Shown: positions 17,260 to 25,765, counted from the stretch's first letter. The stretch: 52,889 nt of DNA from Clostridia bacterium (GCA_017942005.1 JAGAVJ010000022.1:1-52889), one strand, 5' to 3'. The notes: generated by a model not told the origin, from the letters alone. Translations and numbers: made by a program.

Positions 17260-18018
17260 TTACCATCCCATATCACATAGGAACTGGGAAAGTGTTTCAT
17301 GCCGTTTCTTATCTCCAGGGGTATATTTTCCAAGATCACATTCCCCTAAAATCGTTCCATCCTTCAAGTACAAAATTCGATTGCCGCGGCGTGCAGAGGA
17401 CATATCGTGTGTCACCATCACCACACTCTGCCCCATCTCATTGAATTTCGTGAGCGTATCCAGGACATCCAATCCTGTTTTTGAGTTGAGTGCGCCGGTC
17501 GGCTCATCAGCAAACAAAATCTCCGGATGATTGATCAAAGCACGCACAATACCGACACGCTGTGCTTCTCCGCCCGAAAGCTGCGTCGGGAACTTCTTTT
17601 GTGTCTCCTTTGAAATATCGACGGCGGCAAACAACGCCTCCGCGTTTGCGCACAGCGCCTTTTTATCCTTGTTGACCAAAAGACCCGCGGCAAGTACATT
17701 ATCCATGACGCTCATACTGTCAATCAAGTATATCTGTTGGAACACAAACCCGCAGTGATTGCGGCGGAATACGGCAAGTCCGTCAGAATCAAGGTCGGAT
17801 ATGGTTTCATCGCCAAAGGTAATGGTACCAAGCGTCGGTTTATCCATACCGGAAAGTGCATACATCAGCGTCGATTTTCCCGCGCCGCTTGCTCCCATGA
17901 TGACCGTAAAATCTCCTTTATACAAGTTGACATCGATGTTTTTCAGAACGTGCTGCATGACGCCGCCGTTGGAAAAGGACTTGCTTAATTTTTCGGTTTT
18001 TAATAAAATATCTTTCAT
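17260..18018 (-). CDS. ABC transporter ATP-binding protein (LolD/MacB family)
   Basis: A 252-residue ATPase of the LolD/MacB class. Walker A is GASGAGKST, Q-loop FVFQQIYLIDSMSVMDNV, signature LSGGEAQRVGIVRAL, Walker B ILFADEPTGALNS, and the switch histidine VMVTHD. The C-terminal 25 residues (KYTPGDKKRHETLSQFLCDMGW) extend beyond the usual domain. It pairs with the FtsX-like permease directly downstream and lies behind a two-component pair, the BceRS-BceAB-like arrangement. AGGAGG is placed before ATG 18018. Confidence 0.9.
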   Translation of the reverse strand: MKDILLKTEKLSKSFSNGGVMQHVLKNIDVNLYKGDFTVIMGASGAGKSTLMYALSGMDKPTLGTITFGDETISDLDSDGLAVFRRNHCGFVFQQIYLIDSMSVMDNVLAAGLLVNKDKKALCANAEALFAAVDISKETQKKFPTQLSGGEAQRVGIVRALINHPEILFADEPTGALNSKTGLDVLDTLTKFNEMGQSVVMVTHDMSSARRGNRILYLKDGTILGECDLGKYTPGDKKRHETLSQFLCDMGW

Positions 18019-18097
18019 ACGGAAAGCCCTCCTTTTTTACACGTTCTATTATACCTTTTTGTTTCTTAAATGTCTTTAAAACTTTCTTAAAACTTTC

Positions 18098-19378
18098 TTA
18101 ATTCTGCGTACTGAGTGCAATTTTCACTTTGACACATAATCCATGTACGCCGTTTTCCACATCCAGTCTGCCGCGCATCTTTTTCATGCAGAAATCGGCG
18201 ATATAAAGTCCCAGACCTGCGCCTTCAATTTGCTTTGCATTGCTTCCGCGTTTAAATTTTTCCTTGAGCAAAGGAAGCTCTGCCTCCTCCACACCGCCGC
18301 CGTGATCTTCAATGCAGACGACCAGATAGCGCGATGCGTCCTCCGCTGTTTCATGATAGATCGAGACAAACATTTCTGTTCTTGCATATTTATAAGAGTT
18401 AGCGAACACATTGTCGAATACCTGCTGAAGCCGCAGGATATCTGCAAACAGCAAACAATCCGGCACAGGCGGTATCTCTGCTTTATGCAGATAATCCGCA
18501 TTTTCAAGCAGCGTGTACAATTCTGTGCTTTTCATATCCGTCGGCATGACTGCAAGCTCTTTCAGTTCCTCCAGTGTCGCGGAAAACAGATTGGTGACAA
18601 GTATATTAATCTGGTCTGCTTTGTGGATGATCTGCTCATAGTTTGTCCTGTTCTTTTCATCCGCTGCCAATGCGGCGCCGACTTCTGATGCGGCCTTGAT
18701 ACTTGCCACAGGCGTGCGGATATCATGGGACAATTTTGCCACCAGCTCTTTTTTGCTCTCGTTTGCGTTTGCTTCCGCAATTCTTGCTTTTTTCAGCTCG
18801 GAGCGCATAATGTCAAAGCTCTCTGTAAACGCGCCAAACAAATTCTGACGGTCCATTTCCAACGGAATGTCGAGATTTCCGTTTGCCACACGCTGCGCAA
18901 ATCCCCGTAATTTTTGAAACGGCTTCAATACGGTTCGTTGAATATACAGAAAATACCCGATGTTGACAAAACACTGCAAAACCATCGCGCCAATCATCAC
19001 AAAAATAACCGTCTGCTTTTCTGTCTGCATCAAATCCGCACTATGATTGTATACAATCAGCTTTCCTACCGGTGTTCCATGATGTATCAGATCAAGCATG
19101 GTGTCCTTGTGCTGAATTGCCGCATGGATACTTTCACTCAGGTTCTCCTTTGTTTTATATAATACAGTTCCCTCCAAATCAAGAACCACAAAATCCAGTA
19201 CCGTTTTATTTTGAAACTGTTCCATGTTGCCCCAATGATTCTGCGCATCCTGTACCACTTCATTGACAACAACGGTATCCTGTAATTTTTCCGTATGGGA
19301 AAAACAGAACCAAAGAAGAACCGCCAGTTCTAAAAGCAGGGGCAGTATCATTCCGATAATCAAAACATGTTTTTTCAT
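18098..19378 (-). CDS. Sensor histidine kinase
   Basis: A 426-residue membrane kinase. TM1 is at 5-26, a roughly 95-residue extracytoplasmic sensor follows, TM2 is at about 122-146, then HAMP (to about 195). HisKA has SHDIRTPVASI (phospho-acceptor His about residue 216), and the HATPase has N-box FDNVFANSYKYA, D-box DHGGG and G-box GAGLGLYIADF. It phosphorylates the response regulator encoded just upstream and probably controls the ABC exporter downstream. The sizeable extracellular loop differs from the loop-less BceS-type kinases, so it may sense its ligand directly. Confidence 0.88.
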   Translation of the reverse strand: MKKHVLIIGMILPLLLELAVLLWFCFSHTEKLQDTVVVNEVVQDAQNHWGNMEQFQNKTVLDFVVLDLEGTVLYKTKENLSESIHAAIQHKDTMLDLIHHGTPVGKLIVYNHSADLMQTEKQTVIFVMIGAMVLQCFVNIGYFLYIQRTVLKPFQKLRGFAQRVANGNLDIPLEMDRQNLFGAFTESFDIMRSELKKARIAEANANESKKELVAKLSHDIRTPVASIKAASEVGAALAADEKNRTNYEQIIHKADQINILVTNLFSATLEELKELAVMPTDMKSTELYTLLENADYLHKAEIPPVPDCLLFADILRLQQVFDNVFANSYKYARTEMFVSIYHETAEDASRYLVVCIEDHGGGVEEAELPLLKEKFKRGSNAKQIEGAGLGLYIADFCMKKMRGRLDVENGVHGLCVKVKIALSTQN

Positions 19379-19434
19379 AAAGCGCCGCCTCTTTTATAAT
19401 AGATGTAAACATTCACACACATCAAAGCGTTCCT

Positions 19435-20130
19435 TTAGATGTTCCTTCCAACAAACCGATACCCGTCACCCCATACTGTTAAAATATAGGAGGGGTTGCC
19501 GGGATCCGGCTCAATGGCTTCCCGTAATTTTCGGATATGCACATTCAGTGTTCCGTCGCCTGTGAATTTATCCTCCCAGACCTTTTCAAACAGCTCTTTT
19601 TTTGTGATGATCCGACCTTCGTTTTGTATCATATAAGACAGCAGCTTGAATTCCAGCGGCGTCAGCTTGATAACAGCGTTGTTTACAAAAACCTGACGTG
19701 TCTGAAAATCCACAGTCAAACGGCCGTTTATATAGGATTCCGTATCATGACTTCCATACCGTTTGAGAACAACTTTGACCTTTGCCAACAGTACGCTCAG
19801 AGAATAGGGCTTTTGGATATAGTCATCTCCGCCGATGCTAAGCGCCACAATCTGGTCATCGTCACTTGTTCTGGCAGAAATAAACAGAATCGGAATCTCC
19901 GTTGTTTCCCGAAGCTCACGGCACAATGCAAAACCGCTCCCGTCCCCAAGATTGATATCCAAAAGCAGCAGCTTCGCCGTGTTTTCCATGAAAAAATCGC
20001 GACAGCCGGCAGCACTGTAAGAAACCGCCGTTTTGACGCCAAACAGATTAAAATATTCCGCAGTACTGTCCGCAAGCAATTTTTCATCATCAATTATCAA
20101 ACAATCATATACCATATATAATTTATCCAT
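19435..20130 (-). CDS. OmpR-family response regulator
   Basis: A 231-residue protein with a receiver domain (acidic IIDDEK, phospho-acceptor in LLLDINLGDGSG, switch residues FISAR and IQKPYS) and a C-terminal winged helix (LTPLEFKLLSYMIQNEGRIITKKELFEKVW ... HIRKLREAIE). Start is ATG 20130 (MDKLYMVYD) or ATG 20115 (MVYDCLIIDDE). The flavodoxin stop overlaps the first ATG by eight bases and supplies AAGGAGAG just before it, so coupled translation is likely. It partners the histidine kinase downstream. Confidence 0.88.
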   Translation of the reverse strand: MDKLYMVYDCLIIDDEKLLADSTAEYFNLFGVKTAVSYSAAGCRDFFMENTAKLLLLDINLGDGSGFALCRELRETTEIPILFISARTSDDDQIVALSIGGDDYIQKPYSLSVLLAKVKVVLKRYGSHDTESYINGRLTVDFQTRQVFVNNAVIKLTPLEFKLLSYMIQNEGRIITKKELFEKVWEDKFTGDGTLNVHIRKLREAIEPDPGNPSYILTVWGDGYRFVGRNI

Positions 20131-20686
20131 TCTCTCCTTTATAAACAATCGGGGTATCCTTCAAAAAAGCAAGCAGCGGCTCTAAATACGTTTTGTCCTT
20201 CCAATCGCACACATTGTCTGATGCTTCCATCAATGCAGCCATCCAAGGCTCAAAAGTTTCTGCATTGGGATCTTTTTTCGCAACCGCCTTTTGCAGTAAT
20301 TTGCACAGGGTTCTATCGCCAAATGTCATCCGGTTTACATCCCAAGCACCGCGTCCGTAAAAAAGCGGAATACCGGACAGCGTATCCTTTAAATTGAATG
20401 CCTTGATTTGTTCCAGCGCCTTTTCGTCATACGGCGATGCACCTACGCAAAAAACAGCAAGCCGCTTTCCGCTGTATTCGGAAATATGTTTTTTGAAAAA
20501 TGAAATTCCCGCAATTCCGGACGCATAAATACCGCCGCAGAGAACAATGGTATGATACCGATTCAAATTTTCCCGTTTCGCCTGTTTCAGCGTTATGCAG
20601 TCATACCCCGTTGCTTCTTTCAGCCAAGTTGCATAGGTTTGCGCCGCACCGTATTTCGACTGTACTAAAATAATTCCCTTTTGCAT
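20123..20686 (-). CDS. Flavodoxin-domain protein (HemG-like)
   Basis: A 187-residue FMN-binding protein. It begins with the phosphate-loop strand GIILVQSKYGAAQTYATWL and continues with VLCGGIYASGIAGISFFKKH and FCVGASPYDE, as in flavodoxin-like proteins related to HemG and to the flavodoxin domains of gut Firmicutes. The redox partner is unknown. ATG 20686 follows a perfect hairpin element, and an in-frame ATG 12 bases upstream is part of that element. It overlaps the response regulator, so it belongs to the same operon. Confidence 0.78.
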   Translation of the reverse strand: MQKGIILVQSKYGAAQTYATWLKEATGYDCITLKQAKRENLNRYHTIVLCGGIYASGIAGISFFKKHISEYSGKRLAVFCVGASPYDEKALEQIKAFNLKDTLSGIPLFYGRGAWDVNRMTFGDRTLCKLLQKAVAKKDPNAETFEPWMAALMEASDNVCDWKDKTYLEPLLAFLKDTPIVYKGENG

Positions 20687-20906
20687 TATTATGACCATAA
20701 CTTTCACAAAAGTGAAAGTTTTCCTTTCTTCATAGGAATGCTTGCATTCCGTTGGAATCTGCTTGCATTCCGTGGGGGTCTGTGACGCGCCCGCACGCGG
20801 TTATACCGCAGGCGGAAATCGTTGTTTTCAAGTAACGAAAGTCACAAAATCACGGTACGAGAAACCATTAAAATGGTTTCTCTTGAAAATCTTATTTTTC
20901 AGACTT
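20687..20906 (-). repeat. Expanded hairpin/start-codon element before flavodoxin
   Basis: This fills most of the 20687-20997 gap. Gene sense: AAGTCTGAAAAATAA, a GAGAAACCATTTTAATGGTTTCTC hairpin region (20859-20882), CGTGATTTTGTGAC, a GC-rich inserted stem with CCGCCTGCGG, two direct copies of GGAATGCAAGCA, AAGAAAGGAAA, the hairpin ACTTTCAC/GTGAAAGT, then TTATGGTCATAATA and ATG 20686. It is about twice the normal length. The two GGAATGCAAGC units also occur at 49240-49255. Confidence 0.7.
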
Positions 20907-20997
20907 CCTTACTTTTCTATAGAATCCTGTAAAAAAACGTTTGAAAATATGGGTTTGTTTATGATATCATTTTTCCAACAAAACGCTGCTTCTAAAA

Positions 20998-21576
20998 TCA
21001 ATGTTCTGATTCGTTCTCCGTTTTTGTGATCGATGCGGCAAATGCTTTGTATGCATTTTCCTGCGCCTGATAAATTTCACTTACGGAAATTCCGGGACTT
21101 GTGACAGAAAAGACGGTACCGATTCCAATGGTATAAATGAGCATCTGCAAATGCAGCTCCTTTGCATGCTCTATAGGAATATGCAGCTTGCCTGCAATAA
21201 ACTCTGCCATATCCGGTGTCGTCTCTGACCGGTATAAATCATCAAGAGATGCGATTCCCTCTCTTTGGTGCAGAATAAACAGCTTAAATAAATTCGGTTC
21301 TTCCTTTGCAAGATGCAAATATGCTTTTCCCGTTCCGGAAAACAGATCGTTTGGGTCTCTATGCGCGGAAATATAGTCTCTGATAAATGTTTTTGTCTTC
21401 TCTATAACATCCTTACGCAGTCCTTCCATGTTCTGACAATAGCTGTAAATCGGCTGTACTGAGCATCCGATCTTTTTGGCAATATTTTTTACCAGAACCT
21501 GCTCCATACCGTATTTCCTTGCGATTTCAAATGCAGTGTCAATCACGGTTTCCTTTGTAATTCTCTGCTTTGGCAT
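20998..21576 (-). CDS. TetR family regulator
   Basis: A 192-residue protein with an N-terminal TetR helix-turn-helix (ITKETVIDTAFEIARKYGMEQVLVKNIAKKIGCSVQPIYSYCQNMEGL, the IYxYxxN motif at about residue 43) and a helical ligand domain. The ligand is unknown. AGGAAAGG lies before ATG 21576. A consensus promoter and a perfect palindrome between promoter and start suggest autorepression. It is upstream of the flavodoxin/two-component/ABC genes in the same direction and may control them. Confidence 0.87.
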   Translation of the reverse strand: MPKQRITKETVIDTAFEIARKYGMEQVLVKNIAKKIGCSVQPIYSYCQNMEGLRKDVIEKTKTFIRDYISAHRDPNDLFSGTGKAYLHLAKEEPNLFKLFILHQREGIASLDDLYRSETTPDMAEFIAGKLHIPIEHAKELHLQMLIYTIGIGTVFSVTSPGISVSEIYQAQENAYKAFAASITKTENESEH

Positions 21577-21612
21577 AAAAACGTCCTTTCCTAAACCTTG
21601 ATGCGTTTTAAA

Positions 21613-21633
21613 TTATATAAATCGTTTATATAA
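21613..21633. promoter_or_regulatory. Probable TetR operator
   Basis: A perfect 9-bp inverted repeat TTATATAAA-tcg-TTTATATAA just downstream of the -10 box of the TetR gene. It is placed for autorepression. Confidence 0.7.
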
Positions 21634-21637
21634 CCAA

Positions 21638-21666
21638 ATTATACTCGATTTTCCGCCGTTTGTCAA
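21638..21666 (-). promoter_or_regulatory. Promoter of TetR gene
   Basis: On the minus strand, TTGACA (21666-21661) and TATAAT (21643-21638) with a 17-base spacer: a perfect consensus. Confidence 0.88.
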
Positions 21667-21713
21667 TACGTATGACTCATTTTATCGAGAATGGATTCCA
21701 TGTTTTACACTGT

Positions 21714-21765
21714 CCCTCCCTACAACTGTAAAAATATCCCCCCTCCCTACAGTTGTAAAAATGCG
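21714..21765. promoter_or_regulatory. Two TACAnnTGTA dyads in a 27-base direct repeat
   Basis: TACAACTGTA (21721-21730) and TACAGTTGTA (21748-21757) sit in a 27-base tandem repeat with CCTCCC before and AAAAAT after each. TACAnnTGTA is the core of BlaI/MecI and CopY operators. No BlaI/CopY gene is in the window. The repeat lies between the divergent TetR and XRE-TPR promoters. Confidence 0.5.
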
Positions 21766-21832
21766 CCCCTCCTTATAACCATTATACAACCATTCGTTGT
21801 TTTTTACATCTATAGAGGAAACTTTCCGGTTC

Positions 21833-21861
21833 TTGAAATGGCATAAAAAATTTGATATAAT
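21833..21861 (+). promoter_or_regulatory. Promoter of XRE-TPR gene
   Basis: TTGAAA (21833-21838) and TATAAT (21856-21861) with a 17-base spacer. Confidence 0.75.
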
Positions 21862-21943
21862 AGAAACAAGATAAGAACGTACCCGGGATGCGAACTTACT
21901 TATGATATATCAAAATCAATCAAACGAAAGGGAATCACAGAGT

Positions 21944-23023
21944 ATGGAGATTCATATCAATGAAAAACTGCGCGCACTGCGCAAACAGAAAAACGTCACA
22001 CAGGAAGAGTTGGCACAACATCTCGGCATTACACCGCAGTCCGTCGGGAAATGGGAACGCGGCGAAGGGTTTCCAGATATTACACTGTTGCCGAAAATTG
22101 CGTTTTACTTTGATGTTACTATAGATGCACTGCTTTGTGTCGATCAAGTCAAAATCGAAGAGACCATTGCCGCATATAGGCAGCAAAGCACAATCTGTAA
22201 ACAAAACGGTGAAAACGAAAAAAATTTAAAAATCTGGGAGCAAGCGTATAAGGAATTTCCAAACGACTGCCGTGTCATGGAGGAGCTGATGTTTGCTGTC
22301 AACCGAGATGCAGTCTATCCTTGCCCCAAAGAAAAAGCCGACCGTATCATTGCACTGGGCGAAGCCATTCTGCAAAAATCAACAGATACAAGACAGCGGG
22401 AAAATGCCATTATGCAATTGGCATACACATATAATGGAATTGATACGGAAAAGGCGCTGCATTATGCCGACATGGCAGGTAATTTTAATGTCACGCGGGA
22501 AGACCTGCGTTCCTCTATTCTGGACGGTGAGGAAGGCGTCAAAGCCTGTCAAACATATTTAATGTCATTGATTCATACGGCAGCAATGACCGCATCAGGC
22601 ATGACGTCAAAAGTCCAGTTTTCTCCCAAAGAAGTCATAGAAGCATATCAATTTGCCATTGATATCCTCTTCCGTTTGTATTCTGACGGCAATCTCGGAT
22701 TTTATCATTACGATGTGTCTTATTACTATTATAAAATAGCCGCACAATATGCAGCGCTTTCAGACCGTGAACATACGCTGAAAGCACTGACCGAAAGCTG
22801 CCGTCATGCAATCAAGGATTCGACGCTGCACGATATGACCTATACGGCGCCGATGGTCAACCGTATGCAGTATCACAAGTCCAATACATCGAAAAACTAT
22901 ACGGGAAACAGCTGTAATCTCAGATTGAAGGCGTTAGAAGACAGGCAATTTGATTTCATACGCGAGGAAGACGCTTTCAACCAGATCATCGCAGATTTAG
23001 AAAAATACGCAGAATTGATATAA
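21944..23023 (+). CDS. XRE helix-turn-helix regulator with TPR-like C-terminal domain
   Basis: A 359-residue protein. Residues 6-60 are a Cro/C1 helix-turn-helix (LRALRKQKNVTQEELAQHLGITPQSVGKWERGEGFPDITLLPKIA). The rest is helical with TPR-like spacing (LKIWEQAYKEFPND, ALHYADMAGNF), a layout found in many clostridial regulators that respond to a ligand or peptide. ATG 21944 starts the HTH domain properly with AAAGGG about 11 bases upstream; ATG 21902 would add a non-conserved 14-residue tail. It has its own promoter and terminator and converges with the ABC-2 exporter. Confidence 0.85.
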   Translation: MEIHINEKLRALRKQKNVTQEELAQHLGITPQSVGKWERGEGFPDITLLPKIAFYFDVTIDALLCVDQVKIEETIAAYRQQSTICKQNGENEKNLKIWEQAYKEFPNDCRVMEELMFAVNRDAVYPCPKEKADRIIALGEAILQKSTDTRQRENAIMQLAYTYNGIDTEKALHYADMAGNFNVTREDLRSSILDGEEGVKACQTYLMSLIHTAAMTASGMTSKVQFSPKEVIEAYQFAIDILFRLYSDGNLGFYHYDVSYYYYKIAAQYAALSDREHTLKALTESCRHAIKDSTLHDMTYTAPMVNRMQYHKSNTSKNYTGNSCNLRLKALEDRQFDFIREEDAFNQIIADLEKYAELI

Positions 23024-23027
23024 AAGC

Positions 23028-23067
23028 AAAAACGCTGACATCGTGTCATTCCGATATCAGCGTTTTT
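23028..23067. terminator. Bidirectional terminator
   Basis: AAAAACGCTGA ... TCAGCGTTTTT hairpin with an ATCG/CGAT inner stem between convergent genes. Confidence 0.85.
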
Positions 23068-23091
23068 ATATGCGATAGATACTTGTGCGAA

Positions 23092-23880
23092 TTATCCGTG
23101 GATATCTTTTTTTGTATAAATACTATAGGCAGCCACTGTTCCCGCGGCACACAGCAGCATGCCAATGCAGACATGGGCAGCATCCAGACATCCCTTTTCC
23201 ACGATACCCGCACCGTCACAGTATGCAAACGGTGTGATCCATTTTAAAAATTGCATGGAGCTTGTAATATTGGCTATGAGATTTAAAACATACAGCATCG
23301 CGGCGATGCCCAGTCCCGCGCCCATACCGCCTTTTCTTAACAGTGCCGAAATCCCAAAGCAGATTCCGCCAAGCTCCAATTGCATCAAATAATAGGCAAA
23401 ATGTAAAAGATTGATTTCTTTCCACGGAATCTCCTCACCGATGACCGTCATTGAGCCAATGGAGACGAGATAAACAACCAGGTTCAACGCTGTGATTTGT
23501 AAAAACACAGACACCAGCTTTTCGGTTACAATCCGTACACGGCTGACGGGATGTGTCAGAAGAAATTCTGCGGTTTTCTCTTTTTCTTCTTTGCATAGCA
23601 TCGAAACAGCGCACAGTGCTGCATAAAACGCACCGCCCAGCCCTAAAACATTGCCGCATTCAATCGAATAATACCCCACAAGCGTTCCAAAATTCAATCT
23701 ATCCATACCAAATGCAGCAGTAAACGCACCCATAGACGCAAACATATCACTGACCGCTTCCATCTCGCCTTTCATTTCCGGAAACAGAAATACACATACC
23801 GCAAGCAACCCTGCAATTGCAGCGGTCCATAGGAGAAACGCCGTTCTGCCCTGCTTCCATTCATGTCTAACAATTGTCAT
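23092..23880 (-). CDS. ABC-2 type permease subunit
   Basis: A 262-residue permease with six hydrophobic segments (about 17-36, 60-100, 112-135, 145-170, 185-210, 232-252). The loop CKEEKEKTAEFLLTHPVSRVRIVTEKL between TM2 and TM3 is the family hallmark of ABC-2 permeases. It pairs with the ATPase directly upstream. ATG 23880 (MTIVRHEW) follows the hairpin element; the frame is open through ATG 23892 and 23901 inside it, but those lie in repeat sequence. The export substrate is unknown. Confidence 0.85.
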   Translation of the reverse strand: MTIVRHEWKQGRTAFLLWTAAIAGLLAVCVFLFPEMKGEMEAVSDMFASMGAFTAAFGMDRLNFGTLVGYYSIECGNVLGLGGAFYAALCAVSMLCKEEKEKTAEFLLTHPVSRVRIVTEKLVSVFLQITALNLVVYLVSIGSMTVIGEEIPWKEINLLHFAYYLMQLELGGICFGISALLRKGGMGAGLGIAAMLYVLNLIANITSSMQFLKWITPFAYCDGAGIVEKGCLDAAHVCIGMLLCAAGTVAAYSIYTKKDIHG

Positions 23881-23978
23881 ATATATGACCATAACTTTCA
23901 CGAAAGTGAAAGTTCTCTCCTTTCAAATGTGGAATTGTGACGAAGTCACAAAACACGGTCTGAAAATTTATTTTCAGA
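23881..23978 (-). repeat. Three-hairpin intercistronic module, copy between ABC ATPase and permease
   Basis: Gene sense: TCTGAAAAT-AAATTTTCAGA hairpin, CCGTGT, TTGTGAC-ttc-GTCACAA hairpin, TTCCACA, TTTGAAAGGAGAG, ACTTTCAC/GTGAAAGT hairpin, TTATGGTCATATAT, then ATG 23880. The first hairpin also encodes the last residues of the upstream ATPase. Confidence 0.85.
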
Positions 23979-24854
23979 CTTACGCTCCTCCTTTTCATAA
24001 TAATGCAGAAAAATTTCATCCAGATCAGGTTCTGTAACAGACAAATCCTTCACATGGCAGGAGGATAGCACATGCAGCAGCGCATCCATTTCACCGTTGT
24101 ATAAAAAACGAATGCCGCCGTCTGTTATCGTCTGATCTCGTACTCCCTGCAATGCGTCTAATTTTACATCACCATATACGGTAATCCGTTTTGCATTGGT
24201 TTTTGACAGTGCATCTACATGATCGCAGGCAATGATTCTGCCGTCGCGGATAATCGCAGCACGCATGCAGTTGCGCTGGATTTCAGAAAGAACGTGACTG
24301 GACAAGAAAACGGTGGTTCCGCTGTGATGCCTCTCCCGCAGAATGTCGAAGAATTCCTTCTGCATCAAGGGGTCCAGGCCGCCGGTCGGTTCATCCAGTA
24401 CAAGCAGCTCCGGGTTATGCTGCAAAGCACATACGATGGCAACCTTTTTCCGGTTGCCAAAAGAAAGCTCCTCTACCTTGCGGGATAGGTCAAGCTGTAA
24501 CCGCTCACAAAGTACCGCGGCCTCTTTTGCACAATTGGTTTTTCGTAAATCTGCCGACAATTTCAAGACGTCACGTACCTTCATTTTGGGATAAAAGATC
24601 GCCTCTGCCGGCAGATATCCCACTTTCTGCAAGATTGCGTTCCTGTCTCTTCTGATATCCAGTCCAAAGACGGCTGCATTTCCAGCGGTAGGCGTGATCA
24701 TACCAAGCAGAGTACGAATGGTGGTGGATTTCCCCGCGCCGTTAGGTCCGATAAATCCGAAAAATTCTCCGGTCTGCACCGTAAGATTCAGGTCTGTAAT
24801 CCCCCTTGATTTTCCATAATGTTTTGTGAGTCCGTTGGTTTTGATTGCATCCAT
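23946..24854 (-). CDS. ABC-2 exporter ATP-binding protein
   Basis: A 302-residue ATPase. Walker A is GPNGAGKST, the signature LSFGNRKKVAIVCAL (LSFGN replaces the usual LSGGQ), Walker B LLVLDEPTGGLDPL, and the switch histidine LSSHVLSE, followed by a DrrA-like C-terminal extension. It drives the permease downstream, and the pair follows a TetR regulator. The last residues (KSENKFSDRVL) are read from the repeated intercistronic module, which supplies the stop codon; the family-typical part ends near YYEKEE. ATG 24854 is chosen, as the open frame above it runs through a degenerate hairpin element. Confidence 0.9.
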   Translation of the reverse strand: MDAIKTNGLTKHYGKSRGITDLNLTVQTGEFFGFIGPNGAGKSTTIRTLLGMITPTAGNAAVFGLDIRRDRNAILQKVGYLPAEAIFYPKMKVRDVLKLSADLRKTNCAKEAAVLCERLQLDLSRKVEELSFGNRKKVAIVCALQHNPELLVLDEPTGGLDPLMQKEFFDILRERHHSGTTVFLSSHVLSEIQRNCMRAAIIRDGRIIACDHVDALSKTNAKRITVYGDVKLDALQGVRDQTITDGGIRFLYNGEMDALLHVLSSCHVKDLSVTEPDLDEIFLHYYEKEERKSENKFSDRVL

Positions 24855-24960
24855 TTTATCACCGTCGCTTTCGACAAGCGAAAATTTCCTTTCGTTTAGG
24901 AATGACGGGGCGATACACCCCTTATTGAAAGATACGCATGCGTTTGAAAACAGTTTCGTC
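24855..24960 (-). repeat. Degenerate hairpin/start-codon element before ABC ATPase
   Basis: Gene sense: ACGAAAGGAAA, hairpin TCGCTT-gtcga-AAGCGA (24865-24881), then CGGTGATAAA and ATG 24854. The 5' part also holds GGGGTGTATCGCCCC (a small hairpin, about 24908-24922). Confidence 0.55.
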
Positions 24961-24961
24961 G

Positions 24962-25573
24962 TTATTCTTTGCGCAGATATATTTTTTTCCAGAATTGCAG
25001 CAGTTTGGTAAAATCCTGTTCCATTTGATCGGCATCCACATTGCCGCGCTGCACCATTTCCCACAAATACCCCTCAGAAGCCCAATACATCTCCCGGTAC
25101 ATCATCTCAATATCAAGTCCCTCTGCAAACTGCTTTAGATCGAAATTAATCCGTGCCTGATCTGCCTTTAAATTGAAATATTTGTGATAGCTTTCCTGCA
25201 CTGCCGCATTGATTTCAGGGTCTTTTTCATAAAAAGCTCTGATTGTAAAGCTTGCCATGTCCGGATAGGTATGCAGGAGTTCCATTTTCGCACGCATCCC
25301 AAGCTCCATGCTTTCAAATAGTCCCTGCTGTTTGTAGCATCCATACCTTGTCAGATAGGATATCGTGAGCTTCGCGCAGTTCTCCCATAGGAAAAGATAC
25401 AGTTCCTTTTTGTTGTGAAAATAATGGAACAATAACGACTTACTGATGCCTGCCGCGTCCGCAATTTCACTCATCGGACTGTTTTTATAAGAATTCTGAG
25501 AAAATACCCGATACCCAGCGTTGATGATTTTCTGTTGTTTTTCTTTGGGTAAAGAAAAGAATTTTTCATTCAT
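24962..25573 (-). CDS. TetR/AcrR family regulator
   Basis: A 203-residue protein. The N-terminal TetR domain reads EKQQKIINAGYRVFSQNSYKNSPMSEIADAAGISKSLLFHYFHNKKELYLFLW. A helical ligand domain follows, with the length usual for the family. It sits directly upstream of, and in the same direction as, the ABC-2 exporter pair, which it probably represses together with itself; an inverted repeat flanks the -10 region. GGTGG lies just before ATG 25573. Confidence 0.87.
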   Translation of the reverse strand: MNEKFFSLPKEKQQKIINAGYRVFSQNSYKNSPMSEIADAAGISKSLLFHYFHNKKELYLFLWENCAKLTISYLTRYGCYKQQGLFESMELGMRAKMELLHTYPDMASFTIRAFYEKDPEINAAVQESYHKYFNLKADQARINFDLKQFAEGLDIEMMYREMYWASEGYLWEMVQRGNVDADQMEQDFTKLLQFWKKIYLRKE

Positions 25574-25612
25574 ATATCCACCATACTATTTGCACTACGC
25601 TATCCATTGCTT

Positions 25613-25643
25613 CGGTCAAGATTTATTATACACCAATTGACCG
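25613..25643. promoter_or_regulatory. TetR-type inverted repeat around a -10 box
   Basis: CGGTCAA (25613-25619) and TTGACCG (25637-25643) form a 7-bp inverted repeat that flanks a minus-strand TATAAT in between. The -35 is poor, so the promoter assignment is tentative. It is the likely operator for the adjacent TetR. Confidence 0.55.
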
Positions 25644-25704
25644 ATTTTGGGAAGACCTTTCCTCAAAAAAATTAGTTTAGGCAATATCATCATTTCGCAA
25701 TATA

Positions 25705-25765
25705 AGAACCTCCAAAAAACAGCACAGCATAAAACCTGTACACTGTTTCATCGGAGGTTTATTGT
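25705..25765. terminator. Long hairpin in gene-free stretch
   Basis: AACCTCC ... GGAGGTT outer stem with an inner CAG-rich stem (AACAGCACAG against CTGTACACTGTTT). It lies in the 322-base gap between the TetR operator and the alkyltransferase gene and probably ends transcription. The rest of the gap holds only the short frame noted at 25821. Confidence 0.5.
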
